Source of the DNA: Streptomyces sp. GQFP
Lineage (GTDB): Bacteria > Actinomycetota > Actinomycetes > Streptomycetales > Streptomycetaceae
DNA length: 64,000 nucleotides
Direction: 5' to 3'
NCBI RefSeq assembly: GCF_021545335.1
Contig: NZ_CP089312.1
Span: forward strand, 5,890,001 to 5,954,000
Shown: in pieces, positions 51,819 through 59,639 of the stretch
Position numbering within the stretch: position 1 is the stretch's first letter
Layout: each line of letters starts with the position of its first letter
The notes under the pieces: model-generated
Told to the model about the DNA's origin: nothing
What the model saw: the letters and a program-made list of their open reading frames with translations, nothing else
Databases searched by the model: none
Translations under genes and position numbers: made by a program

Positions 51819-53696
51819 GTCCTTGGCGAGGCGCAGGAGTTCCGCGAAGAGACCGTCGGCGTGGACGAGATCCTCGTACTCGCCCTGTTCGGTCACTCGT
51901 CCGTGTTCCATCACGACCACGCGGTCGGCGATCTTCGTGTTCTCCAGCTGGTGGGTCACGACGATTGTGATGCGGTCGGCGGCGACACGTTTGATCTCCT
52001 CGAAGATCTTGTGCTCACCGCGCGGGTCCATCTGCGAGGTCGGTTCGTCCAGGATCAGGAGTTGCGGCAGGCGGTACAGGGCCCGTGAGCAGGCCAGCCG
52101 CTGCCACTGACCGCCGGACAGCTCGGCGCCGCCGAACACCTCGCGGGCGAGCAGGGTCTCCATCCCGTTCGGGAGATCCTCGACGGCTTCGCGCATGCCC
52201 ACGGCGTCGACGGCCTCCCACACGGGAGCGTCGTCCTCGGAGCGGGGCTGGCCGAGGGTCACGTTCTCCCGTACGCGCAACGGCCACTGCGCGAAGAGCT
52301 GCGGGACGAGTCCGGTGCACGCCCACACCGCATCCTGGTCCACCCCTGCCAGATCCGCCCCGTTCCAGGTCACCTTCCCCTTGTCGGCCAGGTAGATCCC
52401 GGTGATCAGGCGGAGCAGGGTCGACTTGCCCGAGCCGTTCTCGCCGACGATCTCGCCCCGGCGGAAGGTGAGCGACACCCCGTCGACGGCGGGGCGCTCC
52501 TTGCCCGGGTACTGGTACACCGCCTCGTCGAGACGGATCTCCTCGACCGGGAGGCTGACGCCCAACTCACCGCGCTGAGGGGCGCGTTGGGCCGCGTCGT
52601 CGAGGAAGGCCTGCATGTCGGTCAGGTAGAGGCTGGTGTGGAAGAGGGCGGCGCCGTTGACGACGACCTGGGACAGCGCGGCCAGGGTGGTCTGCACGGC
52701 GACGACGGCCAGGGCGGCGACAGCGAGGTCGATCCGCCCCGTCACGGCCAGCCAGGCGAGCGCCGCCCAGGTCAGCACGAGGAAGAGCCCGCCGACCAGG
52801 GAGGACACCAGCGCGATGCCCAGGGTGCGCGGGGCGACGGCCCGTAGCCGTCGGTCGATACGTTCGGACAGCGCGCGGTACCAGAACAGCAGGTAGCCGG
52901 TCATGCCGTTGGCGCGGACCTCGTCACCGTGCTTGGGTGTCGTGGCCCACCAGCGCATCATGTGACGGACGTTGCGGTCGGCGACGTTCGCGTAGTGCAT
53001 CTCGTAGTCGACGCGGGCGGAGAGCACGGCGCCGACGCCCGCGGGCAGCACGGCCAGGACGAGCAGCGGCACCAGCAGCGGATGCAGCACCGACAGCACT
53101 CCGCTGGCCGCGACCATCCTGATCAGGGCCGACATGAACCGCTGGGCGTCATTGACCATGACGTGCGTACGCACCACCCCCATCTCCGCCGCTTCCTGCC
53201 GGTCGGCGAAGCCGTCCTGCGCGTACGCGGCGGCCTCGACCCGGCAGACCGCCTCGACCAGGGCGGTGTCGGCGCGCGTCGTGAGCGGCGGTGTGATCCT
53301 CCGGTCGGCGTACGAGGCCACAGCGCCGGCGACCCTTCCGCAGGCGGCGGCACCCGCCACCACGAGCAGGGCGGGCACGGCCTGGTGGAGCCGGTCCGAA
53401 ACGGAGCCGGCGCCCAGGATCGGCTGCATGGCACGACCGGTGGCGGCCAGCAGGACCGCCGCGGCCACGCCGGTGACCACCTGGCAGGCCAGGAGCAGGA
53501 CCACGGCGGTCCGGTCGAGCTGCCAGGCCATCCGCGCGATGCCCCGCAGCACGGACGGCAACTTGGCGCACAGCTGTCGGAAGGACACGTTGCCCAGCGG
53601 GTTGATCGAGTGCTCGCCGCTGTAGACGATCTCTGCGGGTGGCGGTGGGGGAATCTCGGTTCGGATGTTTTTGGCGTCCTCGTCAACGGATGTCAA
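51813..53696 (-). CDS. ABC exporter, fused permease-ATPase; damaged P-loop lead-in
   Basis: 627 residues. Six-helix permease half (about 60-370), then a nucleotide-binding domain: Walker A GENGSGKST, signature LSGGQWQRLACSRAL, Walker B LLILDEPTSQMD, H-loop VVTHQLEN. The strand before Walker A reads RRGEIVGENG where relatives have about three more residues (EIV-x-x-V-GENG), consistent with a 9-bp deletion, so ATPase activity is doubtful. TTG at 53696 has AGGGGA 6 nt upstream; GTG at 53702 is possible. Presumed partner of the pseudogene at 42.4-43.7 kb. Confidence 0.85.
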   Translation of the reverse strand: MTSVDEDAKNIRTEIPPPPPAEIVYSGEHSINPLGNVSFRQLCAKLPSVLRGIARMAWQLDRTAVVLLLACQVVTGVAAAVLLAATGRAMQPILGAGSVSDRLHQAVPALLVVAGAAACGRVAGAVASYADRRITPPLTTRADTALVEAVCRVEAAAYAQDGFADRQEAAEMGVVRTHVMVNDAQRFMSALIRMVAASGVLSVLHPLLVPLLVLAVLPAGVGAVLSARVDYEMHYANVADRNVRHMMRWWATTPKHGDEVRANGMTGYLLFWYRALSERIDRRLRAVAPRTLGIALVSSLVGGLFLVLTWAALAWLAVTGRIDLAVAALAVVAVQTTLAALSQVVVNGAALFHTSLYLTDMQAFLDDAAQRAPQRGELGVSLPVEEIRLDEAVYQYPGKERPAVDGVSLTFRRGEIVGENGSGKSTLLRLITGIYLADKGKVTWNGADLAGVDQDAVWACTGLVPQLFAQWPLRVRENVTLGQPRSEDDAPVWEAVDAVGMREAVEDLPNGMETLLAREVFGGAELSGGQWQRLACSRALYRLPQLLILDEPTSQMDPRGEHKIFEEIKRVAADRITIVVTHQLENTKIADRVVVMEHGRVTEQGEYEDLVHADGLFAELLRLAKDR

Positions 53697-53915
53697 CTGC
53701 ACTCCCCTGCACGGTCGTTGTGAACGAGACGAACTGACGACGCACGGGTCAACGAAAGCAGCCGCGATATCGAACACACGTATTTGAGACGGAGCGGATT
53801 CCGTACGATCGCGCGACGCACGCCGAGTGGACGATGCATCGACCCTTGGGGGACACGGATCGACCCCGGGTCCGGGGATGGCCGAAACGCCGGGGTCGAT
53901 GTGTGTGGGGCAGGG

Positions 53916-53960
53916 GGGCCAGAGGGGCCAGGCGGGCCAGGCGGGCCAGGCGGCCCAGGC
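53916..53960. repeat. Five 9-bp tandem repeats
   Basis: GGGCCAGGC units, three exact and two diverged, just after the VOC gene stop. Intergenic slippage-type repeat. Confidence 0.7.
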
Positions 53961-53965
53961 GGGTC

Positions 53966-54400
53966 TCAGTCGAGGCAGAACTCGTTGCCCTCGACGTCGA
54001 GCATCACGAGGCACGACTCGTTGTACTCGTCGGCGACCAGCAGCCGCTCACGTGTCGCCCCGAGGGGGATCAGCCGCGCACACTCGGCTTCGAGTGCGGC
54101 GAGCCGCTCTGCACCGACGAGCCCGGTGCCGACCCGCACGTCGAGATGCACCCGGTTCTTGACGACCTTGCCCTCGGGGACGCGCTGGAAATACAGTCGC
54201 GGGCCGACGCCCGTGGGATCACTGCAGACGTACCCCGCACCCTGCCGCTCGGGAGGCAGGGAGTGCTCGTAATCGGCCCAAGTCGCGAACCCCTCCGGGG
54301 CCGGCGGGACGACGTACCCCAGCACCTCGCACCAGAAGCGGGCGACGCGCTCGGGCTCCGCGCAGTCGAAGGTGACTTGGATCTTCCTGATCGATGACAT
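53966..54400 (-). CDS. VOC family protein (glyoxalase/bleomycin-resistance fold)
   Basis: 144 residues. IQVTFDCAEPERVARFWCEV and LGYVVPPAPEGFATWADYEH start the first beta-alpha-beta3 unit; RVHLDVRV gives the mid-protein His ligand and VMLDVEGNEFCLD the terminal Glu ligand. Cytosolic. Actinomycete members are of unknown substrate; resistance or dioxygenase roles occur in the family. Confidence 0.85.
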   Translation of the reverse strand: MSSIRKIQVTFDCAEPERVARFWCEVLGYVVPPAPEGFATWADYEHSLPPERQGAGYVCSDPTGVGPRLYFQRVPEGKVVKNRVHLDVRVGTGLVGAERLAALEAECARLIPLGATRERLLVADEYNESCLVMLDVEGNEFCLD

Positions 54401-54452
54401 CGGCGCACCTTAACAAGGGGGTTCAGGGGATTCGGTGTAGTGCCTGGCTGTC

Positions 54453-55601
54453 TCACCCGGCATGCAGGATCCGAAAGCGAGCGGGTTCATCGGGCTTGGC
54501 CGGCTCTCGATCGACGACCTGGACGGGCGGCCGGTCCCACTGCCACACGCTGCTGCCCGGCGTACGGGAGAACTGGATCCGCCCACGGGTGCCCTCGACC
54601 GCGACGCTCGCCCAGGACGCTACGGCAGGGAGTGCCGGTCGGCCCGTGCCGTGAGAACGGAACAGTTCGGCGAGGACGATGACGGTGTCGTACCCCTCGA
54701 AGGCGACGAAGGAGGGAGCGGAGCCCAGCCGTTCGCGCAGGACCTTCTCGACTCGTGCCCCGAGTGGGGTGAGGGTCTCGGGCAGATAGCGCAGGAACGG
54801 CACCCCGGCGCCGTCCTCGCCCAGCAGCGCCGCCCATTCGGTGAACTCCGGCTGCCCGGCCGGGGCACCGATCAGGATCCCGGCGAGACGCTGGTCGCGG
54901 CGGACGGCCTGGACGATCGGCACGGCGGGCTCCGGGTGCCCGACGAGCAGCAGAAGGGCTGTCGTACGACTGCGGAGCAGTTCGTCGCACATGTCCGCGG
55001 GCGTGAGCGCGCTCATGTCGATTTCGACGACGCTGCCGCCGCGTGGAGCGAGGTGGTCCCGCAGGATGCGCGTCCCGGATGCCCAGTACACACTCGGCTG
55101 GACCGCCACGGCGATACGGCGATGCCCCGCGCAGAGAAGGAAGTCCGCGTTGACCTGCCAGCCGCGGAACTGCGGCGGGGAGAGCCGCGCGACCCAGTCC
55201 GTCGGCTGTTCGGTGAGCGCGTCGAGTACGGCCGAGGAGCAGAGGTACGGCAGGCCGAGGGCGTCGGACCGCTCGGCAGCGGCGCGGGCGACGACGCTGT
55301 GGTACTCGCCGGCGAGGGCGGCGACGCCGAGTCGGGTCAGCTCGTCCACGGCAGCGGTGGCCCGCTGCGGATCGGCGGCGGTGTCCCGGACCACCAACTC
55401 GAGCGGTCTGCCGCCGACACCGCCGGAGTCGTTGACGTCGCGAACGCCCAACTCCAGCCCGGAGAGCAGGTGTTGACCGGCCTCGACCCAGCCGGGTCGG
55501 GTCAGTGGAGCGAGAGCGCCGATACGGACGGGTGATCCGTCGGTCCGCTCTGCGGCGGCTGAGGGCGCGTTCGGACGAGCCGGGGTGACCATGCCGGTCA
55601 T
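54453..55601 (-). CDS. Periplasmic-binding-protein-fold (LivJ-like) protein without signal peptide
   Basis: About 382 residues. PVRIGALAPLTRPGWVEAGQ followed by LGVRDVNDSGGVGGRPLELV is the start of a type I solute-binding (Leu/Ile/Val) domain, and VAFEGYDTVIVLAELFRSHG is near the C-terminus. No signal peptide or lipobox is seen, so it may be a cytosolic sensor rather than a transporter part. Streptomyces often fuse this domain to Ser/Thr kinases. The start is uncertain: ATG 55601, ATG 55592 or TTG 55622. Confidence 0.75.
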   Translation of the reverse strand: MTGMVTPARPNAPSAAAERTDGSPVRIGALAPLTRPGWVEAGQHLLSGLELGVRDVNDSGGVGGRPLELVVRDTAADPQRATAAVDELTRLGVAALAGEYHSVVARAAAERSDALGLPYLCSSAVLDALTEQPTDWVARLSPPQFRGWQVNADFLLCAGHRRIAVAVQPSVYWASGTRILRDHLAPRGGSVVEIDMSALTPADMCDELLRSRTTALLLLVGHPEPAVPIVQAVRRDQRLAGILIGAPAGQPEFTEWAALLGEDGAGVPFLRYLPETLTPLGARVEKVLRERLGSAPSFVAFEGYDTVIVLAELFRSHGTGRPALPAVASWASVAVEGTRGRIQFSRTPGSSVWQWDRPPVQVVDREPAKPDEPARFRILHAG

Positions 55602-55664
55602 TGCATCGACCACCATCGCCAACAGGCAACCGGTTATCTGCCGATGGGTGTGGGTCCTGGTGGT

Positions 55665-56273
55665 TCAGGCGGGCGGCCAGTTCCGCAGGGCCATGTCGGC
55701 CACCCGCTGGAGGTCGTCGCGAGTGGCGCCGCCGGCGGCTTGGACGGCGATGCCGTTCGCCACGGTCATGAGGTAACGGGCGAGCAGTCCGGGATCGGTG
55801 TCCGGGGGCAGGTCGCCTTCGTCGACGGCTTGTTGGAACCGGTGCCCGAGACAGGAGACGGCCTCGTCGCGCCAGGCGCTGAGGGTGTCGCGGGCGCCGC
55901 GTCCCGGTTCGCCGACCGCGAGGGCGCCTTGGACGCCGAGGCACCCGGTGGGGCAGCCGGGGCGGGTGCTGGCCCGGACGGAGCCGTCCAGGAAGGCCGT
56001 TGCCACCTGCCGGGCGGTCACCTCCCGCAGGGCTCGGGCCGCGTACGAGGCGGGGCCCTCGGTGTAGCGGTCCAGCGCCTTGCGGAACAGCTCCTCCTTG
56101 TTGCCGAAGGCCGCGTACATGCTGGTGCGGGTGATGCCCATGGCGTTGGTGAGGTCGGTGAGGCTGGCGCCTTCGTAGCCCTGTTCCCAGAAGACGTGCA
56201 CGGCGCGTTCGAGGGCCTCGTCGGCGTCGAAGCCCCTGGGTCGGCCGATCGGCGCCTTCGGCTGGTTCTCCAT
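55665..56273 (-). CDS. TetR family repressor
   Basis: 202 residues. N-terminal HTH in ALERAVHVFWEQGYEGASLT, DLTNAMGITRTSMYAAFGNK. The C-terminal region contains RPGCPTGCLGVQGALAVGEP, typical of the subgroup with two Cys near the ligand domain. Divergent from an SDR gene; GTACCGATCGGTAC and a diverged copy lie between them. It most likely represses itself and the SDR gene. Confidence 0.9.
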   Translation of the reverse strand: MENQPKAPIGRPRGFDADEALERAVHVFWEQGYEGASLTDLTNAMGITRTSMYAAFGNKEELFRKALDRYTEGPASYAARALREVTARQVATAFLDGSVRASTRPGCPTGCLGVQGALAVGEPGRGARDTLSAWRDEAVSCLGHRFQQAVDEGDLPPDTDPGLLARYLMTVANGIAVQAAGGATRDDLQRVADMALRNWPPA

Positions 56274-56294
56274 GCGGTCGATCCTACCTCTTCT

Positions 56295-56308
56295 GTACTG
56301 GTCGGTGC
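56295..56308. promoter_or_regulatory. Diverged TetR operator copy
   Basis: GTACTGGTCGGTGC, 3 mismatches to the perfect palindrome at 56353, placed 22 nt before the TetR start. Suits autorepression. Confidence 0.5.
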
Positions 56309-56352
56309 GAAAGTCGGCCCGGAGGTGCTACGGTCTCATTCGTCGGCAATCG

Positions 56353-56366
56353 GTACCGATCGGTAC
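56353..56366. promoter_or_regulatory. TetR operator palindrome
   Basis: GTACCGATCGGTAC is a perfect 14-bp palindrome, 24 nt before the SDR start. The 44-nt gap to the diverged copy lies between divergent promoters. Confidence 0.7.
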
Positions 56367-56389
56367 TGAACTTTGTGGAGGTCATTGGT

Positions 56390-57157
56390 ATGGGCAGCAT
56401 GGGACAGCTTGAGGGCAAGACCGCCGTAGTCACCGGTGGCGGCACCGGGATCGGCCTGGCCACCGCCTTACGGCTGGCGGCCGAGGGTGCGCACGTGTTC
56501 GTCACCGGTCGGCGCAAGACCGAGCTGGACGCGGCCGTCGCGGCCATCGCGGCCATCGGCTCGGGACGGGCCACCGCGGTGGCGGGTGACATCTCGGACC
56601 TGGCGGACCTGGATCGGCTGTACGACGCGGTCCGCGCCCGGGGCCGGGGGCTGGACGTGGTCTTCGCGAACGCGGCGAGCTTCTCGTTCGCGAGTCTGGA
56701 ACAGACCACCGAGGACCACGTCGACCAGATCTTCGGGGTCAACGTGCGGGGCACCCTGTTCACCGTGCAGAAGGCACTGCCACTGCTCAACGACGGCGCC
56801 TCGGTGATCCTGAACGCCTCCACCGCCGCCGACAACGGCACGGAGGCGTTCGGTGCGTACGCGGCGTCCAAGGCCGCTGTCCGGTCGTACGCGCGGACCT
56901 GGGCCAATGAACTCAAGGGCCGCGGCATCCGGGTCAACGCGGTCTCACCGGGCCCGGTCGACACCCCCGGAATCACGACCGTCTTCGGCGAGGAGAAGGC
57001 GGCCGACGCCAAGGTGAGTCTCGCCGCAGGCGTGGCGATGGGCCGGATGGGGCGACCGGAGGAAGTCGCCGCGGTGGTGGCCTTCCTGGCCTCCGAGCAG
57101 AGCAGCTACGTCCTCGGGGCCAACCTGTACGTCGACGGCGGCGAGAACCAGATCTGA
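56390..57157 (+). CDS. SDR family oxidoreductase; TTA codon
   Basis: 255 residues. TGGGTGIG Rossmann motif, FANAA in place of NNAG, NASTAA with the active-site Ser, and YAASKAAVRSYARTWANELK with Tyr/Lys. VLGANLYVDGGENQI ends the protein. GGAGGT lies 8 nt before the ATG at 56390. Codon 27 is TTA (56468-56470), so translation may depend on the bldA tRNA. Repressed by the divergent TetR protein (inferred). Such TetR/SDR pairs often respond to quinone- or aldehyde-type stress. Confidence 0.9.
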   Translation: MGSMGQLEGKTAVVTGGGTGIGLATALRLAAEGAHVFVTGRRKTELDAAVAAIAAIGSGRATAVAGDISDLADLDRLYDAVRARGRGLDVVFANAASFSFASLEQTTEDHVDQIFGVNVRGTLFTVQKALPLLNDGASVILNASTAADNGTEAFGAYAASKAAVRSYARTWANELKGRGIRVNAVSPGPVDTPGITTVFGEEKAADAKVSLAAGVAMGRMGRPEEVAAVVAFLASEQSSYVLGANLYVDGGENQI

Positions 57158-57221
57158 CCTGCGGGCGGCGTCCGCCGATGTCTCAGCCATGGCCCGGGAG
57201 CGGAGCCTCCTGCCCCGACAC

Positions 57222-57665
57222 CTACCCCCAGCCGTGCTCGGTAAGGCGGTTGACGCCGTTCAGGTAGCCGAGCAGGCCGGCTTCGGGATACTCGATGATG
57301 TCGTCGGGCAGTTCGTGCACGCTGAACCATTCGAGGGCGAGACACTTCTCGGGTTCCCGGTTGCGGGGCGCTCCCTCCCACTCCGTGGCCTCGAAGAAGA
57401 AGCCGATCCGCTCGCCCTCCCCGCCCTGATGGTGATGCACGACGTGTACGAGGCGAAGGCGGGCGGGGTCGACGGTCACGCCCGTCTCCTCGAACAACTC
57501 CCGGGCAGCTCCCGCACTCAAGGGCTCGCCCTTGTCGAGCTTGCCCGAGGGCATGTGCCATCGGAAGCGGCCGTAGGGGCTGCCGCGCTGCGACATGAGG
57601 ATCATGTCGCCGTCGCGGAGGATGACGTGGGTGTCGATGGTGGGTTGTGCGGGGTGTTCGCTCAT
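57222..57665 (-). CDS. NUDIX hydrolase
   Basis: 147 residues. The Nudix box GKLDKGEPLSAGAARELFEE-TGV is complete (Gx5Ex7REUxEExGU). MSEHPAQPTIDTHVILRDGD and MILMSQRGSPYGRFRWHMPS form the first strands. Cytosolic hydrolysis of a nucleoside-diphosphate-type substrate is expected. It lies 42 nt downstream of a second NUDIX gene on the same strand. Confidence 0.9.
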   Translation of the reverse strand: MSEHPAQPTIDTHVILRDGDMILMSQRGSPYGRFRWHMPSGKLDKGEPLSAGAARELFEETGVTVDPARLRLVHVVHHHQGGEGERIGFFFEATEWEGAPRNREPEKCLALEWFSVHELPDDIIEYPEAGLLGYLNGVNRLTEHGWG

Positions 57666-57671
57666 GGCTCC

Positions 57672-57713
57672 GGGGATTTGTTCCTGTCAGGCGGGGATTC
57701 GTTCCTGTCAGGC
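57672..57713. repeat. Two tandem 21-bp repeats
   Basis: Two copies starting GGGGATT and ending TCCTGTCAGGC, 20 of 21 identical. They lie between the two NUDIX genes; the second copy contains the stop of the upstream one, so a duplication may have set the current gene end. Confidence 0.7.
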
Positions 57714-58151
57714 TGCGGTGGCCTGCTGGGCCAGCAGCAGTGCCAGTGGGCCCCCTTGCAGCAGAAAGCGTCCCTCGGTGGCGGCCCGGATCGCGTCGGG
57801 CATCGGCCACCACATGAGCTTGAAGTCCGCTTCGCTGGGCGTGAGTTGCTGCGGGCCGCAGGTGAGACCTCCGGCGAGGAAGAGGTGGATGCGGGCGGCG
57901 GAGTTCAGGGTGATGGCGTACGAGCCGAGGGACCGCCAGGTCCGGGCGGTGACGCCGGCCTCCTCGCGCAACTCGCGCCGCGCGCACTCCTCCGGCGTCT
58001 CGCCGGGCTCTCTGCGTCCCCCGGGGAGGAACACGTACTCGCCGCCGTGCCGGGGGAACTCGGCGGCGAGGACGGCGACCGTGCCGTCAGCGGCTCGGGC
58101 CACGATCACGGAGGCGTCGCGCACAGCCTCCGGCCGGGATGGGGCGGTCAT
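57708..58151 (-). CDS. NUDIX hydrolase
   Basis: 147 residues. The Nudix box GGRREPGETPEECARRELRE-EAGV is intact. VIVARAADGTVAVLAAEFPR precedes it; the C-terminal half contains WWPMPDAIRAATEGRFLL. Closer to ADP-ribose-pyrophosphatase-type members than the adjacent NUDIX protein, but the substrate is not assigned. Divergent from the epimerase-like gene. Confidence 0.88.
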   Translation of the reverse strand: MTAPSRPEAVRDASVIVARAADGTVAVLAAEFPRHGGEYVFLPGGRREPGETPEECARRELREEAGVTARTWRSLGSYAITLNSAARIHLFLAGGLTCGPQQLTPSEADFKLMWWPMPDAIRAATEGRFLLQGGPLALLLAQQATAA

Positions 58152-58199
58152 GGCCCGGGAGCGTAGCGGCCCACTCCGACAGAAGGCAGGATCTTGGGT

Positions 58200-59228
58200 A
58201 TGAGGGTTCTGGTCTTGGGCGGTACGTGGTTCCTGGGTAAGGGCATCGTCGAGGAGGCGCTGCGGCGCGGCTGGGACGTGACGACGTTCAACCGTGGCCG
58301 GTCGGGGCAGGACGTGCCAGGGGCACGGCCGGTTCGTGGGGACCGGACGGTAGGGGCGGACCTCCACCGGCTTGCCGACGAAGGCCCTTGGGACGCCGTG
58401 ATCGATACGTCGAGTTCCGAACTGCCGCCGCGTGACGTGCGTTTGGCCGCACAGGCTCTGCGTGAAGCGACGTCCAGGTGGGTGCATGTCTCCACCGTGT
58501 CGGTGTATGCGGGTTGGCCGCACCGCACGCTGACGGAGGCGTCCGACGTACTGGAGTGCCCGTCGGACGCTGACGCCTCCTTCGGCTACACCGGCGCGGA
58601 CGGTTCGCCCACCAAGTACGGGTTTCAGAAGGCCGGTGGGGAGCGGGCGGTTGCCGAGGCCTTTGACGGCCGGGCGGTGTTCCTACGGCCAGGAGTCATT
58701 CTCGGGCCCGGTGAGTACGTGGGTCGGCTGCCGTGGTGGCTGAACCGTGCCCATCGCGGCGGACCGGTTCTGGTGCCTGCTCCGGGCGACCGGCTCATCC
58801 AACCGGTCGACGTACGCGATGTCGCGGCGTTCGCCGTGGACCAGGCAGCCGCAGTTACGAGCGGCGCTTACAACGTGGCCCACCCGGAGGGGATCACCTT
58901 CGGTGACTTCTTGCACGCCTGCTTCACCGTCACGGAAGCGGACGCCCACCCGGTGTGGGCGGAGCCGGAAGTACTCGCCGAGCATGAGGTGCGGCAATGG
59001 ACCGAGCTGCCTCTCTGGCGTACGCACACGGGCGTGTGGTCGGTGAACGCCGGCCGCGCCGTGGCGGCCGGACTGCGGTGCCGCCCGCTCACCGAGACGA
59101 TTGCGGACACGTGGACATGGCTGCGAGGCGACGGCCGACCGGTGGACCACCCGCGCTGGGCCGAACACGGCCTCGCCCCCGAGAAAGAGGCCAAGATCCT
59201 CGCGGCCCTGCCCTCCTCGACCAACTGA
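58200..59228 (+). CDS. NAD-dependent epimerase/reductase-like protein
   Basis: 342 residues. Extended-SDR Rossmann start MRVLVLGGTWFLGKGIVEEA (GGTxFxG), HVSTVSVYAG active-site Ser region, and YGFQKAGGERAV with the Tyr-x3-Lys motif shifted to YGFQK. This variant is common in actinomycete reductases distinct from sugar epimerases. A TTG two codons upstream (58194) is possible. Ends before a terminator/CRISPR-remnant region. Confidence 0.85.
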   Translation: MRVLVLGGTWFLGKGIVEEALRRGWDVTTFNRGRSGQDVPGARPVRGDRTVGADLHRLADEGPWDAVIDTSSSELPPRDVRLAAQALREATSRWVHVSTVSVYAGWPHRTLTEASDVLECPSDADASFGYTGADGSPTKYGFQKAGGERAVAEAFDGRAVFLRPGVILGPGEYVGRLPWWLNRAHRGGPVLVPAPGDRLIQPVDVRDVAAFAVDQAAAVTSGAYNVAHPEGITFGDFLHACFTVTEADAHPVWAEPEVLAEHEVRQWTELPLWRTHTGVWSVNAGRAVAAGLRCRPLTETIADTWTWLRGDGRPVDHPRWAEHGLAPEKEAKILAALPSSTN

Positions 59229-59440
59229 GAGGGCTCAGCCCTCCAGAGCCGCTACCGCCCCGGCTGCTGCGCCGAGTTGGTGCTGGGCTGCGCGGGAGGC
59301 GGTGCTCGGCGACTGAAGGGTCAGATGCCTCTCGCTCTCCGATTGTGATCGTTGGGGCTTGAACTCCGGTGGGTGGTAGGAGGGTTCGGTGCGGGTGCGG
59401 CGACCAGGACCGGGTCGGGCTACGGCTTCGCGACAGCGGG

Positions 59441-59530
59441 ACTATCCCCGCAGGCGCAGGGATGGTCCCGCTGCCTGGCCTGCCCCGGTACCAGCGCATC
59501 GCTGCTCCCCGCGTCGGCGGGGATCCCCCC
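59441..59530. CRISPR. Degenerate two-repeat type I-E CRISPR remnant
   Basis: Two 29-nt repeat-like units (59441-59469 and 59502-59530) flank exactly 32 nt, the type I-E spacing. Unit 1 has TCCCCGC near its start and GGGATGGTCCC at its end; unit 2 is CTGCTCCCCGCG, TC, GGCGGGGATC, then C-rich, close to actinomycete I-E repeats. A third repeat expected at 59563 is absent, replaced by a hairpin. No cas genes in the window. Confidence 0.55.
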
Positions 59531-59551
59531 AGCAGTGGCGTGGATACAGGA

Positions 59552-59588
59552 GTTGCCGGTGCCGGAGAAGCGCTCCGGCACCGGCAAC
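59552..59588. terminator. Strong bidirectional hairpin
   Basis: GTTGCCGGTGCCGGAG pairs perfectly over 16 bp with 59573-59588 across an AAGCG loop. It sits between the convergent epimerase-like and GH43 genes, next to the CRISPR remnant. Confidence 0.8.
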
Positions 59589-59639
59589 GTAGCTGGTCCC
59601 GAGGGGTCGCCCAAGGCGGGTGGGAGACGGCCCCGACCG

